A DNA stretch of 64,000 nucleotides from Bigelowiella natans CCMP2755. Its lineage: Eukaryota; Cercozoa; Chlorarachniophyceae. The DNA is taken from positions 1 through 64,000 of the forward strand of contig ADNK01000872.1 of NCBI GenBank assembly GCA_000320545.1. Direction: 5' to 3'. Positions 14,362 through 27,378 of the stretch are shown here, in pieces; position 1 is the first letter of the stretch; each line of letters starts with the position of its first letter. Position numbers and translations under genes: made by a program. Under the pieces are notes generated by a model. That model searched no databases. It was given only the letters and a program-made list of their open reading frames with translations, and was not told where the DNA came from.

Positions 14362-15141
14362 TATTTACTTATATTTCAAGGAAACATCATCATCATCATC
14401 ATCATCATCGTCATTGTCATCATCATCACCACCACCAGCAGCAGCAGATTACCTCTTATTTACTAATTCACAAAAAGGAGAAGAAGAACAAGTTCCTCCT
14501 TCTTCTCCTCCTCCAACTGTCCTTCGTTGTCTATGTAGACGTGGTGGTGGTTGCTGGTGTCGCTCTGCTGATTTTCCATTATCATCACCAGCGCTTCTTC
14601 TTCTTGTTATTTTTTCCCCAACCGGTGCTGCTGCTTTAACGATAACACGGCTGCTCTCATTACCAGCAGAATCGTTGTCATAACCATCATCGTCAGCCAT
14701 AGAAGGAGTAGTAGCAGCAGCACCACCAGTAGCAGCGTTCTTGCCATCATCATCATGATCATCATGATCATGATTCCTCGTTGACGAATTGAATAACTTA
14801 AATAACCAGGGAAATCTACGACAGCGTGTCTCCCTACGAATTCGCTGATACTCATAGAAATGGTGGTCAACACCATAGCCAGGTGGTGCTGGTGGGAGGG
14901 GAGGGGGAAACTGCAAAGAAGAAGTAGTAGTAGTAGCAGAAGAAGAAGAAGAAGAAGAAGAAGAAGGCAGAGCACACACACCCCGCAAAGAAGCACACAT
15001 GATATATATTCTGATTGAATAAGATAACGATGGCAGCAGGGAAATAGAACGACGCATGATGATAATAATACGACACTACTTGCAGCTCTCCTCCTCCTCC
15101 TCCTCCTCCTTCCCCTCATCTCCCAACACACACACACACAC

Positions 15142-15180
<39 letters not shown>

Positions 15181-15446
15181 TGGTAAGGTAGCACCTTGTC
15201 TTCTTTGTCATCATCCTCTCGATGATTCCCTGCTGCTGCTGCTGCTATTTTAATATTATCCCCTTCTTCTTCCAGTCGAGTGCTTCTTTTTTGGTGTGGA
15301 GATGTTGTTTTGTTGTTGTTGGCCGCATGTGTATTGTTTGGATGTTTGCATGATGATGATGGTGATGATGATGATGATGATGATGATGATGAGGTCATCA
15401 TCGTCTGCCTGCATTCGTAGGAATTCTCTACCTAAAAAGAAGAAAG

Positions 15447-15486
<40 letters not shown>

Positions 15487-15549
15487 AGGGAAAACTAGAG
15501 AAAAGAGATGATCATGGAATTAAATTTATGGATCACTGTGGGTGGGTGC

Positions 15550-15581
<32 letters not shown>

Positions 15582-15734
15582 ACAGCAGCAGTAGTGCTAA
15601 AATAATTATCTTTGTCATTAAGGCTGCTGCTTATTACGACGTACACACACACACACAAACACACATAATTATCTTTGTCATTACACAAACACACAAACAC
15701 ACACGCATACACACATTAAGGCTGCTGCTTATTA

Positions 15735-15776
<42 letters not shown>

Positions 15777-17181
15777 TTATTACGACGTACACACATACAC
15801 ACATACACACATAATACCAGTTGGGCTATAATCTTTAAAGATTGCCTCACAACTTCCCTTGTGCTGTACTTCAACCGACTACTAGTAGTGACCGGGGTTC
15901 TTGCTCCAATCACTGATGGTAATCAATCAAGCAATGAATGAATCAATCAATGAATCGATGAATGAGTCGTCACAAGTAAGTAGTGAGGAGGAGTAGGAGG
16001 AGAGGGCAATTCAAACACAAACACAGCTCAGCTACTGCTGCTTTTACCAATAGAATAAAAAGAACAATTATTACCATTAGTATTCGTCATCATCATCATC
16101 CTGCTTCTCCTCCTCCTTTTCATCACCATCGTCATCATCATCTTCTTCTTCTTCTGGGTCGTCATCATTTCCAAAGTATCCATCCCCACCCTCACTTCTT
16201 CTTCATCATCATTTTCTCCCTCCCCTCCACTATTTTCTTGAACTACTCTTCCTCCTACTCCTCCTCCTCGTTCTCTTCCTCCTTGTGCTTTGAAGAAATC
16301 GGTGAGTCGCTGAGTACAAAAGAGAATACGATGCAGCACCCCGAGGAGAGCAGAAGGACTAGCTTCCAACGATAAAATTGAAGCTAATGTATGCATTAAT
16401 TGGCCCCGGAGAGAGCGTAAGTCTCTGCTTGATGGATTATTCATTGAGAAGGAGGAGGAAAAGGTTATGATGACAAAAAATTATGAAATGTTTCAGACAA
16501 AGGATGGGTGAATAAATGTGTGAGAGAAGTATAAAATAAAAAGAAGGAGATATTATGAGAGAAGCACAAGAAGATAGAGAAAAATTATGAATGAATAGTT
16601 AAGGACTGCTACTAAGAATAATAATGCAGCTAGCTGCTGTCTAGAATGAGAGTGGCTGGCGTTTGGTTTTCTTGCTTACTTCTCTCTTGTCATTCGAACC
16701 CCCCCCCCCCCACCCATGTCCTCAATTAATATAACCAACCTTGCAAAGACCCTCCAGGTATTAGTAATGTATCTGTCCATCTTCTTTCCATCATCATCAT
16801 CATCATCTTCTTCTTCTTCTTCATCATCATCACCATCGTCATCATCACTACCACCACCATCGAGATAGATATTGTTCTTGCCATAATATCCTGCTGTTGT
16901 ACTGCTGCTGCTGCTGCTGCTTTCCCTATGGTGATGATGATGTTGTTGTTGTTGATGATGATGAGAACGATGACCGCTATTCATCATCATCATCGTCATC
17001 ATCATCATGCCATCGGTGGCTATTCCAGCTTGTCGCCGTTGTACTAAGTTCGCTGTTTCTCTTGAAGTGGACAACAAGGGGGGGGGTGAGGTGGAAGAAG
17101 GGGAAGAGGAGGAGGACGTTCCAGCCAAAGCAGCAGCCTATGTAAATGTTGGTATATCAGTTGAGAATCACACCACACACA

Positions 17182-17229
<48 letters not shown>

Positions 17230-17255
17230 ACAACTCACTATCGGTGATATTAAGG

Positions 17256-17286
<31 letters not shown>

Positions 17287-17327
17287 CAGTTGGTAGGTGA
17301 TAGATAAAATATATATATGCATATATG

Positions 17328-17375
<48 letters not shown>

Positions 17376-18159
17376 AGTTCATTGAGAACCTGAGCGGCAT
17401 GCTCAAGGGCAGCACAAAGAGCCACAACACCTCCCCCATCATCAATTCCATCTTGATCACAACAATAATAGTCGTCATCATCATTTTTGTTGTTATTGTT
17501 GTTGTTGTTGTGTCCCGGATATAGCAGATTCTGTATCATAGCGGCAGCTACTTCTCTCTCCCTTGATCTCTTTGCCAAAGCACCATTCTCCTCGTCCTCC
17601 CGGTGATTCATATGATGATGATGATGATGATGATGTTGTTGTTGTTCAGGCTGCTGGAGGGTGGTGGTGTGAGAGATATTCGTGCTCATCATCCTTTTCT
17701 TAGTCGAGGAGGAGGAGGAGGACAATTTTCTTTTTGTTTCAGAAGAAAGGTGTTCTCCTCCTCGTTGTTGATTATTCTCTTCTTCCTAATAAGAAAAAGA
17801 AAACCAAGGAGCAAAAAATGAATAAATCACGAATCAATGCAATGCTTGGAATAATGGGTACTACGAGCAAGCAGCCATTGTTATCGCTCACCATCTTAAT
17901 GCATTTCCTGCTATTAAGACACTCATTCATCGCTCATTTAGTATTCTTACTTCTCCTTGTCGTCGTCATCATGAAAAAATTAATATATGCATGCTAACTT
18001 ACTCATTGGTTTTCATTTGACATTTCTATTTTGAGGGAAGAAGGTATTATTATCTTCACCATCATCATCATTATGTTCTTGCTACTTTGTCGTGACTAAC
18101 CTCATCGCTATCATCGGTGCGTTTATTTCCATAATTACCCTTCAGCCGCCGTGCCTTTT

Positions 18160-18197
<38 letters not shown>

Positions 18198-18532
18198 TGT
18201 AGCGGCTGAGGGGTAGGGTTAGGCGTTGTTAGGTTGCTACGACGACGACGACGACGATGACGAGGAGGAGGAGGAGGTTGAGAAAGATGAGTCTTATGGC
18301 TTGGTGCTCCTTCCAAGAATCTATCACCATGATCATCATGATCATCTTTGGAGAGTGATGAGTTCTTCATTGCTTGATTAACATCTCCTGATAGCATCCT
18401 ATTTGTAGTGTGTAGTGGTAGTAGTAGGATCAGCAGTAGCACTAGTTGACATAAAGAAAAGAATGGATGGAGATCCATGGCTGCTACTGTTGTTGTTGGT
18501 TATTTGATTGCTATGTAGCTGTTGTAGAAATG

Positions 18533-18565
<33 letters not shown>

Positions 18566-18654
18566 GTACCTTTGACTGTGGCGGTAGAAGATACGATCTC
18601 CCTCGAGCTCTTGGATCTACCATGTGGGATAATATGTGTGTATGTGTGTGTGTA

Positions 18655-18695
<41 letters not shown>

Positions 18696-18843
18696 AAACT
18701 ACTACCACTACTACAACTACTGTTACTTCTAATACTCAATATTCAGTCGAGTTGATTTGCTGAGATAATAATCAATAAATTAAAACTAAACAATTACTCA
18801 AACCTTGTCCTGGCACTCTTCGAGCCGCCTTTGAAGCTAAATC

Positions 18844-18876
<33 letters not shown>

Positions 18877-19064
18877 AATGATGATGATAACAAGTGAGTG
18901 TTAATTCATCTTTTGCGTTTATGAAGACAACACAGACATCATTTGTGTGGTGTTGTGTGAGATAAAGTTATATTTAAACGTATATTGATCGTTATTGGGG
19001 TGCTGCAGACGTTGATGATACCAAAAGGATACTACTACTATAGACGATGATGATACCAAAAGGA

Positions 19065-19095
<31 letters not shown>

Positions 19096-19904
19096 GCTAC
19101 TTCAAGTAGTGTGTTACTGGCCGCTGTTTTATATATCGATGATGATATTTTCAGATATGAATACAAGTAATGACTCATTGCGTTGATATATCGATATAAT
19201 ATATGTACCACTGCCTTTTCCTTCGCAATCAGAGTCATTTCTTCATTCTGAGCAACTGTTTGGGTTCGTAGCGAGCTTAAGAAGATATTATATATAATAA
19301 TAAACCAAGAAGCAAAAGGAGGGCCTTGTCAGGAGGAGGAGGAGCAGGAGGAGGAGGAGTGGGATTGTGCATCATATTGAGTAGTGGAGAAATTGGTGGT
19401 ATGGCAAGAGCAGCAACCCTTCTCTACTACTACTACTACTTCTACAAACACAGTGCTTGGCTGCTGCTCCTCCCGGGGAATAATAACAATAACAACAACT
19501 TAGTAAGCTGTCCAACAACACCAATGGAGGGATATTGACATATTATGAAAGGAGATTGTAACCGGGGGTATGATGATATATATAAATTGGTGGTTAATAA
19601 CTACTAAAGGACTCCTCATGAAATAATATACTACCTGTTCTCCATTTCAAGTTTTTGCACTAATCGTTTGTTACTCTCCGCAGCTTCACCATCACCGTAT
19701 TCATCATCATCACCACCTGCAGATAATACACCCTCCTCCTTCTTTCCACGTCTCGAGCCTCTCCTATTGCCAAGACTACTACTACTAATCTTGTATTTGT
19801 TTCTCTGCTGATTCTTGCTTATTTCCATAATCATATTGTTGAGGGTTTTGGCAGATTTCACGGCCTTTCGTTCCAGTTGTCCTGCCTTCAGCGTAAGCTC
19901 AGCC

Positions 19905-19935
<31 letters not shown>

Positions 19936-19942
19936 TAACAAG

Positions 19943-19975
<33 letters not shown>

Positions 19976-20925
19976 GGAAGTAGGACGGAGATTTGTGAAG
20001 ACATGATAGTAGTAAGTAACATAGGAAGGGAGATATTTCTGTATTAGTAACATGTGAAAAGAAGTCACAATAGTTGTTGTTGTTGTTGTTGTTGTTGCAG
20101 GCGACTGTAGCAGGGATATTAGAAATGATGGTGGTGGTGGTGGTGGTGCTCTTTTTTTCGTAGTAGCACCTTTTCGCGTTCAAGCTGTGCGATCTTACGT
20201 TGCATCTGACGGTTTGTCTTTACAACCATTGCCTTTTCGCGTTTGGCTTTGTTTATCTCTTTCAGCGACAGGGAAGAAGAAGAAGAGGATAAGGAAGAAG
20301 GAGCTGGTTTATTATTCGGTAAAGATCTAGCGGCTGAGGTCCCTTTCTTGGCTTTAGCTCCGATCATGGCAGCAGCATCCTCTCCATGATTATTATCGAA
20401 CTATTCAATAAGAGAAGAAGAAGAAGAAGAAGAAGAAGAAGAAAAAGAAGTTATGATGTATGTTCAACTCTTGGATACTGTGGTAGTAGCTCTACAGCAC
20501 CAACGATGCTACTTTTACCATTAGATTCATTGCGCACCTTGTCTCGCCGCCTCTCCATCTTCTCATCATTGTCCTTTGAAATTAAATTGTTATCGAGATC
20601 ATTCCTATCGTTGTCCTTTGAAGACAAATTGTTATCGAGATCCATAGCAGCCACCTCATCATCCCCGCTCTTGATGTCTAATTTCAGCTGCTGTTGCTGA
20701 GAATGAAGAGGAGAAGGAGCTCTTTCTGTCGCTGTTGGTTCGTGTTTTTGTTGTCGTTGTTGATGCTGCAGCTGCTGCTGCTTGTCGTGCTGCTGTGCGT
20801 GTTGTTGGATCTTAGATTGTAAGCTATGGAAATCAAACTCGTCACCGAAATCCTCCTCTCCCACCTATGATAATAGGCAAACGAATAAGATGACCATGGC
20901 TTCTTCAGTCAAACAAGAAATTAAG

Positions 20926-20969
<44 letters not shown>

Positions 20970-21095
20970 TACAAAGGATGTGGATGTTGATGATGGGAGA
21001 GGATTAAACACACACACACACACACACACATACAAAGGATGTGGATGTGGTTGATGGGAGAGGAGGCAGCAGCAACAAAGGTGAAGAGTAGATAG

Positions 21096-21131
<36 letters not shown>

Positions 21132-22578
21132 ACTAGCCATAATAATACACCAACAACTTCCTTCTGCGTTACTGGAAGAAGCCATAATAATAACACCTCA
21201 GTAACATAATTTTCTTTTTCTTCTTCTTGTTCACATGCACTGAAGTAAGCATGTTGTTGTTTGTACCCCTGCAACGAGATTGGCGATCTCACTCGCATCG
21301 ATGCTTCCATACACTGTTCCACCCTCGTCTCCAGCATTGTTACCGCTCCTCCTCGCATTTTTGAGGACTGATGGAGAGCATGGGGATTGAAGCAGCATAT
21401 TATTTGAAGTAGGGGCAGGACGAGAAGCAGCTGTTATCATTGCTGTGTCGTTGGAGTCCTTGCTAGGAGGAGGAGGAGGAGGGGGAAAGCTGTGGTATAT
21501 GAAGTTGAGCCGGGCTTGAGTAGTTTGGAGGTCTGCAGTAGTGATCGATTGGGGGTGAGCACCCCCAGCCGTACAACTACTACTACTACTGGTACCGCTG
21601 CTCCTAGGTCGGAGTCGAATTCCTACTGATGGTGAAGATGATGATTTCTCACGATGACGCTTCATAACGTTGTTGCTGTCTGCTGGAATTGGGAGGGAGA
21701 GCAACTCGTCCTCGAAGCCGTCGCCCTATGTGAGTGATAATATAGGTTCGAAGGGGTTGTTGTTCCAGTGATAGAAGTAGTAGTAGTGATGATAATGATA
21801 ATGCTGTATGATCATCACTTCAAAAATTATGACCTCTTTTTGAATCTCTCTTTTTGAATACCTCTCTCTCTCCTTCTCCCCCCCCTCCCCCCCCCTTCTC
21901 ATACACATTCACTTTCATGCATAGGGGATCAAAGTAAGGTTTTGCATTGTCATGAGATAATAGCCTCTTCTAAACCTCGTCATCGTAGTACTCGATGATA
22001 TCATCATCGGGAACGAAAGCAGGCTGTCTTACTACGGGCCCCTGATAATTTGTACAATTGTACCGTTCTTTTAGGATTAGTTCCAATGAGGACGCTAATT
22101 TACATATTGATAATCTTTGGTTGGGATTTCGATCTTCGTACAAGAAGTTGTTGTTGTTACCATCGCTTTGACTCCAATACGCTGGTTCCCAAAGATTGAT
22201 TTCCGCCTTGGTGTGGATCTTTTTTGCTTATCCTTTCGAGAAGATGAACTGCCAGAAAAACGCCTTGGTATGCTATTCTTCATTGTTATCGAAGGACTAA
22301 ATGGCAGTCTTTGTTCTGCCTGGAGAATACACACATGTGTGTCACCAGATTGAGCTCATCATTCATTCAGAATATGTGCACTGTCATTTCTAGTCCAAAA
22401 ATACCGATCTCGTGCGATTTTCTGGCAGCCGCTCCCGCCCCCTGTCATCAAATTCAGGCCTACGCGACAATGGTGTTCGTCTCATTGCCTTGATCCCATG
22501 CACAAGCACGTGGGAAAAGAAGGGAAGGGGGTTCGGGCGGGAACGAGTTTCTGTTCGATTACCTGGGGCAAGATTCAT
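10297..22578 (-). CDS. Large microsatellite-rich multi-exon gene, family unknown
   Basis: A chain of minus-strand exons spans about 12 kb. The 5' part is well supported with matching phases: 22405-22578, 22104-22319, 21976-22041, 21267-21725, 21134-21163 and an exon starting at 20864. Further coding blocks with ordinary protein composition lie near 20160-20370, 19631-19910, 18801-18835, 18100-18430, 17375-17725, 16760-17060, 16190-16444, 14449-14910, 13576-13740, 12480-12560, 11770-11960, 10600-10960 and 10297-10430, ending in SSTIYYI and TAA. The product is charged and partly coiled-coil (QLEREKVLLRKKE, AELTLKAGQLERKAVKSAK, LQRRLEECQDK). It has helical segments (RSLRGQLMHTLASILSLEA) and long runs of Ser, His, Asn, Asp/Glu and Gln. 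Introns are full of di- and trinucleotide repeats. I do not recognise the family, and it could be two adjacent genes. Confidence 0.55.
11041..21130. repeat. Dense microsatellite cluster inside the large gene
   Basis: Uninterrupted simple repeats of more than ~25 bases recur every few hundred bases. Examples: (CTA)n at 11102-11127, 13198-13231, 18168-18196, 18530-18563 and 19061-19095; (TTG)n at 11284-11310; (GAT)n at 12590-12620, 15346-15390, 18843-18880 and 19946-19974; (TA)n at 13508-13543, 14318-14358 and 17331-17367; (CA)n at 15125-15177, 15741-15773 and 21098-21128; (GA)n at 15452-15482, 17200-17227 and 18658-18693. Most fall in inferred introns, but some are translated (His, Ser, Asp and Gln runs). 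Confidence 0.9.
12079..12160. repeat. Perfect 41-base tandem duplication
   Basis: The 41 bases starting ATCTTCCAGTACGTCATTAT are present twice head to tail (12079-12119 and 12120-12160) with no differences that I can see, so the event is recent or the assembly is collapsed or expanded here. Confidence 0.85.
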
Positions 22579-22860
22579 GTATTTTCTAAGCTACGACAAC
22601 ACAATATGAAGGACATTCTGAATTTGATTTGACAAATGTCGCATGTCCTTTTTTCCCTGAATTTTATACTGAAATCTACCGGTAGACCTATAAGAAAGAT
22701 GAAAAAAAAGAAGAAAAAGAATGAACACAGTGTAGGTGTTCAGGCGTTCCTCGAAATCATATTGACCTAAAAAAACGCATGGTTTTTGTTGCCATCTGGG
22801 CAGTTGACACTCTGGATGATTTCCTGACACCCCTTTGGATGATTTCCTGGTTGATGATGT
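22579..22860. promoter_or_regulatory. 5' spacer of the large minus-strand gene
   Basis: AT-rich stretch upstream (minus-strand sense) of the inferred start at 22578. A pyrimidine-rich acceptor (TTTCATCTTTCTTATAG in minus sense, near 22690) suggests an additional 5' untranslated or coding exon, so the start of the large gene is tentative. A short duplication of GGATGATTTCCTG occurs at ~22812 and ~22837. Confidence 0.4.
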
Positions 22861-23870
22861 CCCCAAATTGAGTGAGCGAACATCAACACTCAATGCAGCA
22901 CGCGCAAGCGCATTCGGACGGTCGACGATCAGACGATCAGACATCCACACCCACTCTATTCATGACCAATGCTGACCCTAATGCTGGAATGGTCCTTTCA
23001 ACCGCTCCTGTGGAATCGTTTCATTCCACAATTCATTGCTTCATTCATGCGCACGCTGCATTTCAACCACCGCAACGGAATCGCTTCATTCATTCATCTG
23101 GTCAGCTGCTGGCGCATGGAAACACTTCTGGTCACAGAAGGCCTCCTTGAACTGGCTTTCCTAGTTTCGATGATCCCGCGTTTCTCTTCGATGACAAGGA
23201 CTTCCTTCTTGCCACGCACGAAATCAAGGGCGTCGCGGCGGGCCAGCGGCCAGACACATGCCGATCTTGCAGATGTCGATGCCATGCTAGCATGGCTAGA
23301 TGGGCGCGGCATTTCGCTTCGCTAGCTTCGTCCATCCCGAGCAGCCGCCTGCACTTCTCCAGTTCTTTTTGTCTTCACGTGAGCGTTCACTCGTCAGCGC
23401 TCTAGCATCATCACATCACACGTTGCACAGTCTAGCAGTCCGCCGGCCATCGCAAGTGGTGCACGGGGGAAGCCAAGGCGCCAATCGCATCTAGTAGTTT
23501 TGATGCGATGTGCCCGTGGCGCAGTGCACCTTCACGTGCTGACGGACGTCGTCCACTGCGCTGGACCGCGCTAGCGCGTGGCTTCTGCTGCAGCGAGCCG
23601 ACTAGCTAGCCGAGCAGCAGCAGTCGTGCCTGCATGTAACAATCATTCTCATCTAGACATGCACAACACCCAGCTAGCCAGCTCGCACAAAATAAATGCA
23701 ATCATTTTTGATCCAAACATTGGTCTAGATCGAAGTGATGGTCAAGCATGCACAGTCTAAACGGCAGCTTGCACCAAGGCTAGACCGCTAGACCGGTGTG
23801 CTAGCATGCCCATGCAATTTGAAACAAGACAAGCCAGCTAGCAAGTGCCACGGCGTGTTGCAAAGTCTCA
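22861..23870. other. CTAG/CATG-rich 3' spacer island 2
   Basis: Block directly downstream of the LRR gene's stop codon at 23958. It carries many CTAG, GCTAGC, CATG and GCGC palindromes (for example GCTAGCATGGCTAG at 23287-23300 and CTAGCTAGCC at 23602-23611) and contains the oxidoreductase relic listed next. Open frames on both strands are short and mutually overlapping. Confidence 0.7.
23140..23340 (-). pseudogene. Relic of an indolepyruvate ferredoxin oxidoreductase-like gene
   Basis: On the minus strand a ~65-codon stretch reads, across at least two frame changes, as a conserved part of the 2-oxoacid (indolepyruvate) ferredoxin oxidoreductase family. The order is LLGMDEAS, then IDICKIGM, then a frame shift, then VWPL, ALDFVRGKKEVLVIEEKRGI, another shift, and QFKEAFCDQ. 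The block KEVLVIEEKR after a WPL motif is characteristic of that family's thiamine-diphosphate-binding region. Extra short insertions containing CTAG and CATG (around 23281-23305 and 23320-23330) interrupt the relic. No intact remainder of the gene is visible on either side. Assigned from remembered family motifs; a translated search would settle it. Confidence 0.65.
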
Positions 23871-23957
23871 ATGAAGAAAGCTATTTATGCTACTTCATCA
23901 CAATCTGTGCAGGCTGCGAGAAAGCTTAGGCCACAAAATTCATGTTCTTCAATGGAT

Positions 23958-26900
23958 CTACTCTGCATTTACGTCCTCTTTTTTTCGCTTGGCCTTGTAA
24001 AAATCTGCAAATATCTGTGCTTTTCCACTCCCCTCCCGCTTGATCTGTGTGAGAGGACTTGGCGATAAGTCCATTGAATAATTTGACAGGGCAGTTTCCA
24101 TTCCCTTAATCTTGTCCTCATCCACAAGAACAGCACCCAGTTCGGATGTGTAGTGTGTTGTATTTGGGAAGTTGCCTATTAATATTGACAAAGAGTGACG
24201 ACCATTTGCACTTAGCTACTGCTGTATTAGATGCATTTTTTTAAAAGTGAATCTTGCCGCTATCAAAGAAAGAAGAAAGGTTACCTATATCGTACTCTTT
24301 GTATACCCACGCAACAATCTCTTCACCTGTCTGGTTCTGAATACAAAACAATAAGACTCATGGTAGTATCGGTGGCATTTTGTAAGGAATGTTAAAAAAA
24401 GAATAAGTAACAGAAAATATCCATTATCACCAAATTCTACAGATTGTTAATGTAAGTTGATATAAAAATGGAGCAGTGACAGCAGCAGTCTTAATTACCT
24501 TATACTCGTAATTCAGATCAATAGCATATTGTAATGCAGGTATACCAGTCTTATCAGTGATCCTTTTTGAAAGAAGGAATTAAGATTATTCAAGCCTATT
24601 TCCAAACAGATTACATAATAATGAGTATAAATGACGCTTCGCATATCACTCACTCATTCTGCCAGACGTTGAGAGTCCGTAGAGCAAGGTTCTTCACCAG
24701 AGCTTTGGAGATGGCAATTGCTACATCCAAGATGAATAAGATGAAGGATTCGAATAAAGCTAGGGTAGTAGTATGTTACCTCCTTCATCCCTTATAGTGT
24801 TATCTCTGAGGTCAAGAACCTCCAGCCTTATTAGAAGAACGGTTCAAAAAAGAGCATTCATGGAGATGACGAACGGGCGAACTTTAAACATTTAAACATC
24901 CTCTAAGCTTCGTCTTCTAGTTAAACAATATCGACCGATCATTGACACGAAGTGCTTCTGCAAGGGCAGCAGCTCCTCTAGGACCTTTTTACACACACAC
25001 ACACACACACAACAACAACAACACATGCCATAAGCACTTAATAGCCGCCGCGAACAAATCATGATGCAGGTGTATAGAAAGAAGCATATCGACATCATGT
25101 CCGTTATTTCAACCTATATCACAGTCTGCAATGTTTAGATCTTCCAGGTAATCGTTCTCACGCAGCATTTCCGCCAGTGCTATCTGAGATTATGATGATG
25201 ATGATAAAAAACAAGAAGATAATAGTAAGGGTTTGTGCAGTTGTGTGCATTTTCGTGTTCGTATTCGTGAGAAGACGAATTGGATCAATCATGTGCCAAT
25301 GCAGCATCAGTGTCAAAATTGATGAATTTAATGCGACCGAACTGCTGCTACCACTACTCCTAATATACAACTGTAATAATATTATCATTAATAATAATAC
25401 AATACAATAATGTAATGTGACTTACCGCTCCATCATCTCCTATCTTATTATGCCAGAGACATAATTTACTGAAAACAGAAGTAGTTGTAGTAGTATTAGT
25501 AGTGAATTATGACTCAGTGGAGACCTAAGTGAATGTTGTTGTATAAGTTCCAGCGTTATACCTTATTAATGAGCTAAACGTTTTGTAAAATAATAGTCGT
25601 ATCGTATGATAATTCTTCTCGTAGTCATTCTCAGAGTATTAGGAGAGATTTGCTAAGTTACCGTAAGCGTGTATTTTTCATTAAAGCTTGGCTTATATCT
25701 GATGACAGAATATGCGTGATCGTGAGCATAGTGTGTTGGTATGCTCGAAGCAACAAAAAAAGGTGACTATGGCCATGGCACTGATGATAAATGTGATGGT
25801 CGACGATGACGTAATATCCAATTCGTGTTCGTGGTTCAATTAATACATTTCGCTCCAACAGCGGTAATTTGATTTCCATAAAGGCTCAGAGTGTCCAAGT
25901 CATTATTTTCCTGAAACCAAAAAATGTGATCATCTTATTAATTATGGTAATAATGATGGTGGTTATGAAAACAATGCTATTTACTTCGAGAGCATCCGCC
26001 AGGTACTTAGCACCAACGTCACTGATGTGCTGATGCGTCAATTTTAACACCTCTAACGCTGGGTTTCGTGTTAGCATTTCGGCAATGGGCTCTGTCTATG
26101 AGAACAGACGAAAAACAAATAAACAAAAACAATAACAAGCATACTATTCAACATAAACGTATAAACTACTCATTATTAGGAAAAATACGGTATTGAACAC
26201 CAATTGTACAGTATAACAAATAATACAACTACAACCACCATGATTATTAACATCATTAGTGTATGTAGGAGTAGTAGATAGATACCCCAACGTCCCACAA
26301 TGAGTTTTCGTGGAGAACGAGCTCATTCACCCGTCCATCTTTCTCCATTAACTAGATTATACAATTTAAACAACAATTAAAACTTAAACTTGAAAAATGT
26401 TTATCTGACTTAAACAAAATAGGCATTAGTGGTAACGCTAAAAGGTTTATCTGATTTGAACAAGATAGGCATTAGTAGTAACGCCAACATTCGCTATAGC
26501 TTGTCCCCATTCGCCCTCGTACATATCAAAATGTAGAATGTACACAGTTCTTCCTGTAAGCAAAGAGAGAGAATCAATTGTGCATTTATGTAATGCACTG
26601 CTACCCATCTCCTACCTACCTACCTCTATTGGTGAAGAAGCCAAGCTTTTGGCACCTAGAGACTAATTCCTCTAATGTTCGTCCGTGTGCTTTCTGAATC
26701 AAAAGATTATTCAGCACTTATTGTTGTCCACGATGACTGCTTGTTTACGATACAGATGTCATCATGTTGAACGATATTTCATCGTAAATGTCTCATTGGT
26801 TTTTGAAGATAGGGCATGGGGAAAAGTGGAAATGAGCTAGCAAGCAAGTTACCTCTATTGAGGTTAAGTTTTCATCCAGTCTATCCCCCATATATTCATC

Positions 26901-27296
26901 GTAGACGTCATCATCAGTCCACAAACCCCGTTTCCATTCCTCGAAATGTCCTTGAATTTTATAAACAATTAAGATCTATTAATTATCCAGTAATCATTAC
27001 CAGAATATAAATGAATAAATCATCAGACCTTCACCATCCATATCTTCGACCCACCAAGCGTACTCCTGCCGATCAAGCTTTGATCCTGGATGTCATTAAA
27101 ATCATGAACAAAACGTTTGGAAAAAGTGACTGAAGAACGCTCCTTTATTTCCACTTTCTATATAATGTGCATGTTATACTCCTATCAACTTTCATGCAAT
27201 CCAACGTGTAATTTAAAATGATACAATATGTATTCTTGAAGCACACCGCCCACCCATCCACCCCCACTCACATACACACAGAATTAAACTGAAAAA

Positions 27297-27378
<82 letters not shown>

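Noticed and set aside
11092-17484. Many open frames with Ser, His, Val, Leu, Tyr-Ile or Cys-Val runs on both strands
   Set aside because: They are translations of CTA, CAT, GTT, TA and TG microsatellites, most of which fall in inferred introns.
21001-21130. Regularly spaced CA blocks with similar spacers, superficially CRISPR-like
   Set aside because: The repeats are simple dinucleotides and the spacer itself is duplicated; the genome is eukaryotic.
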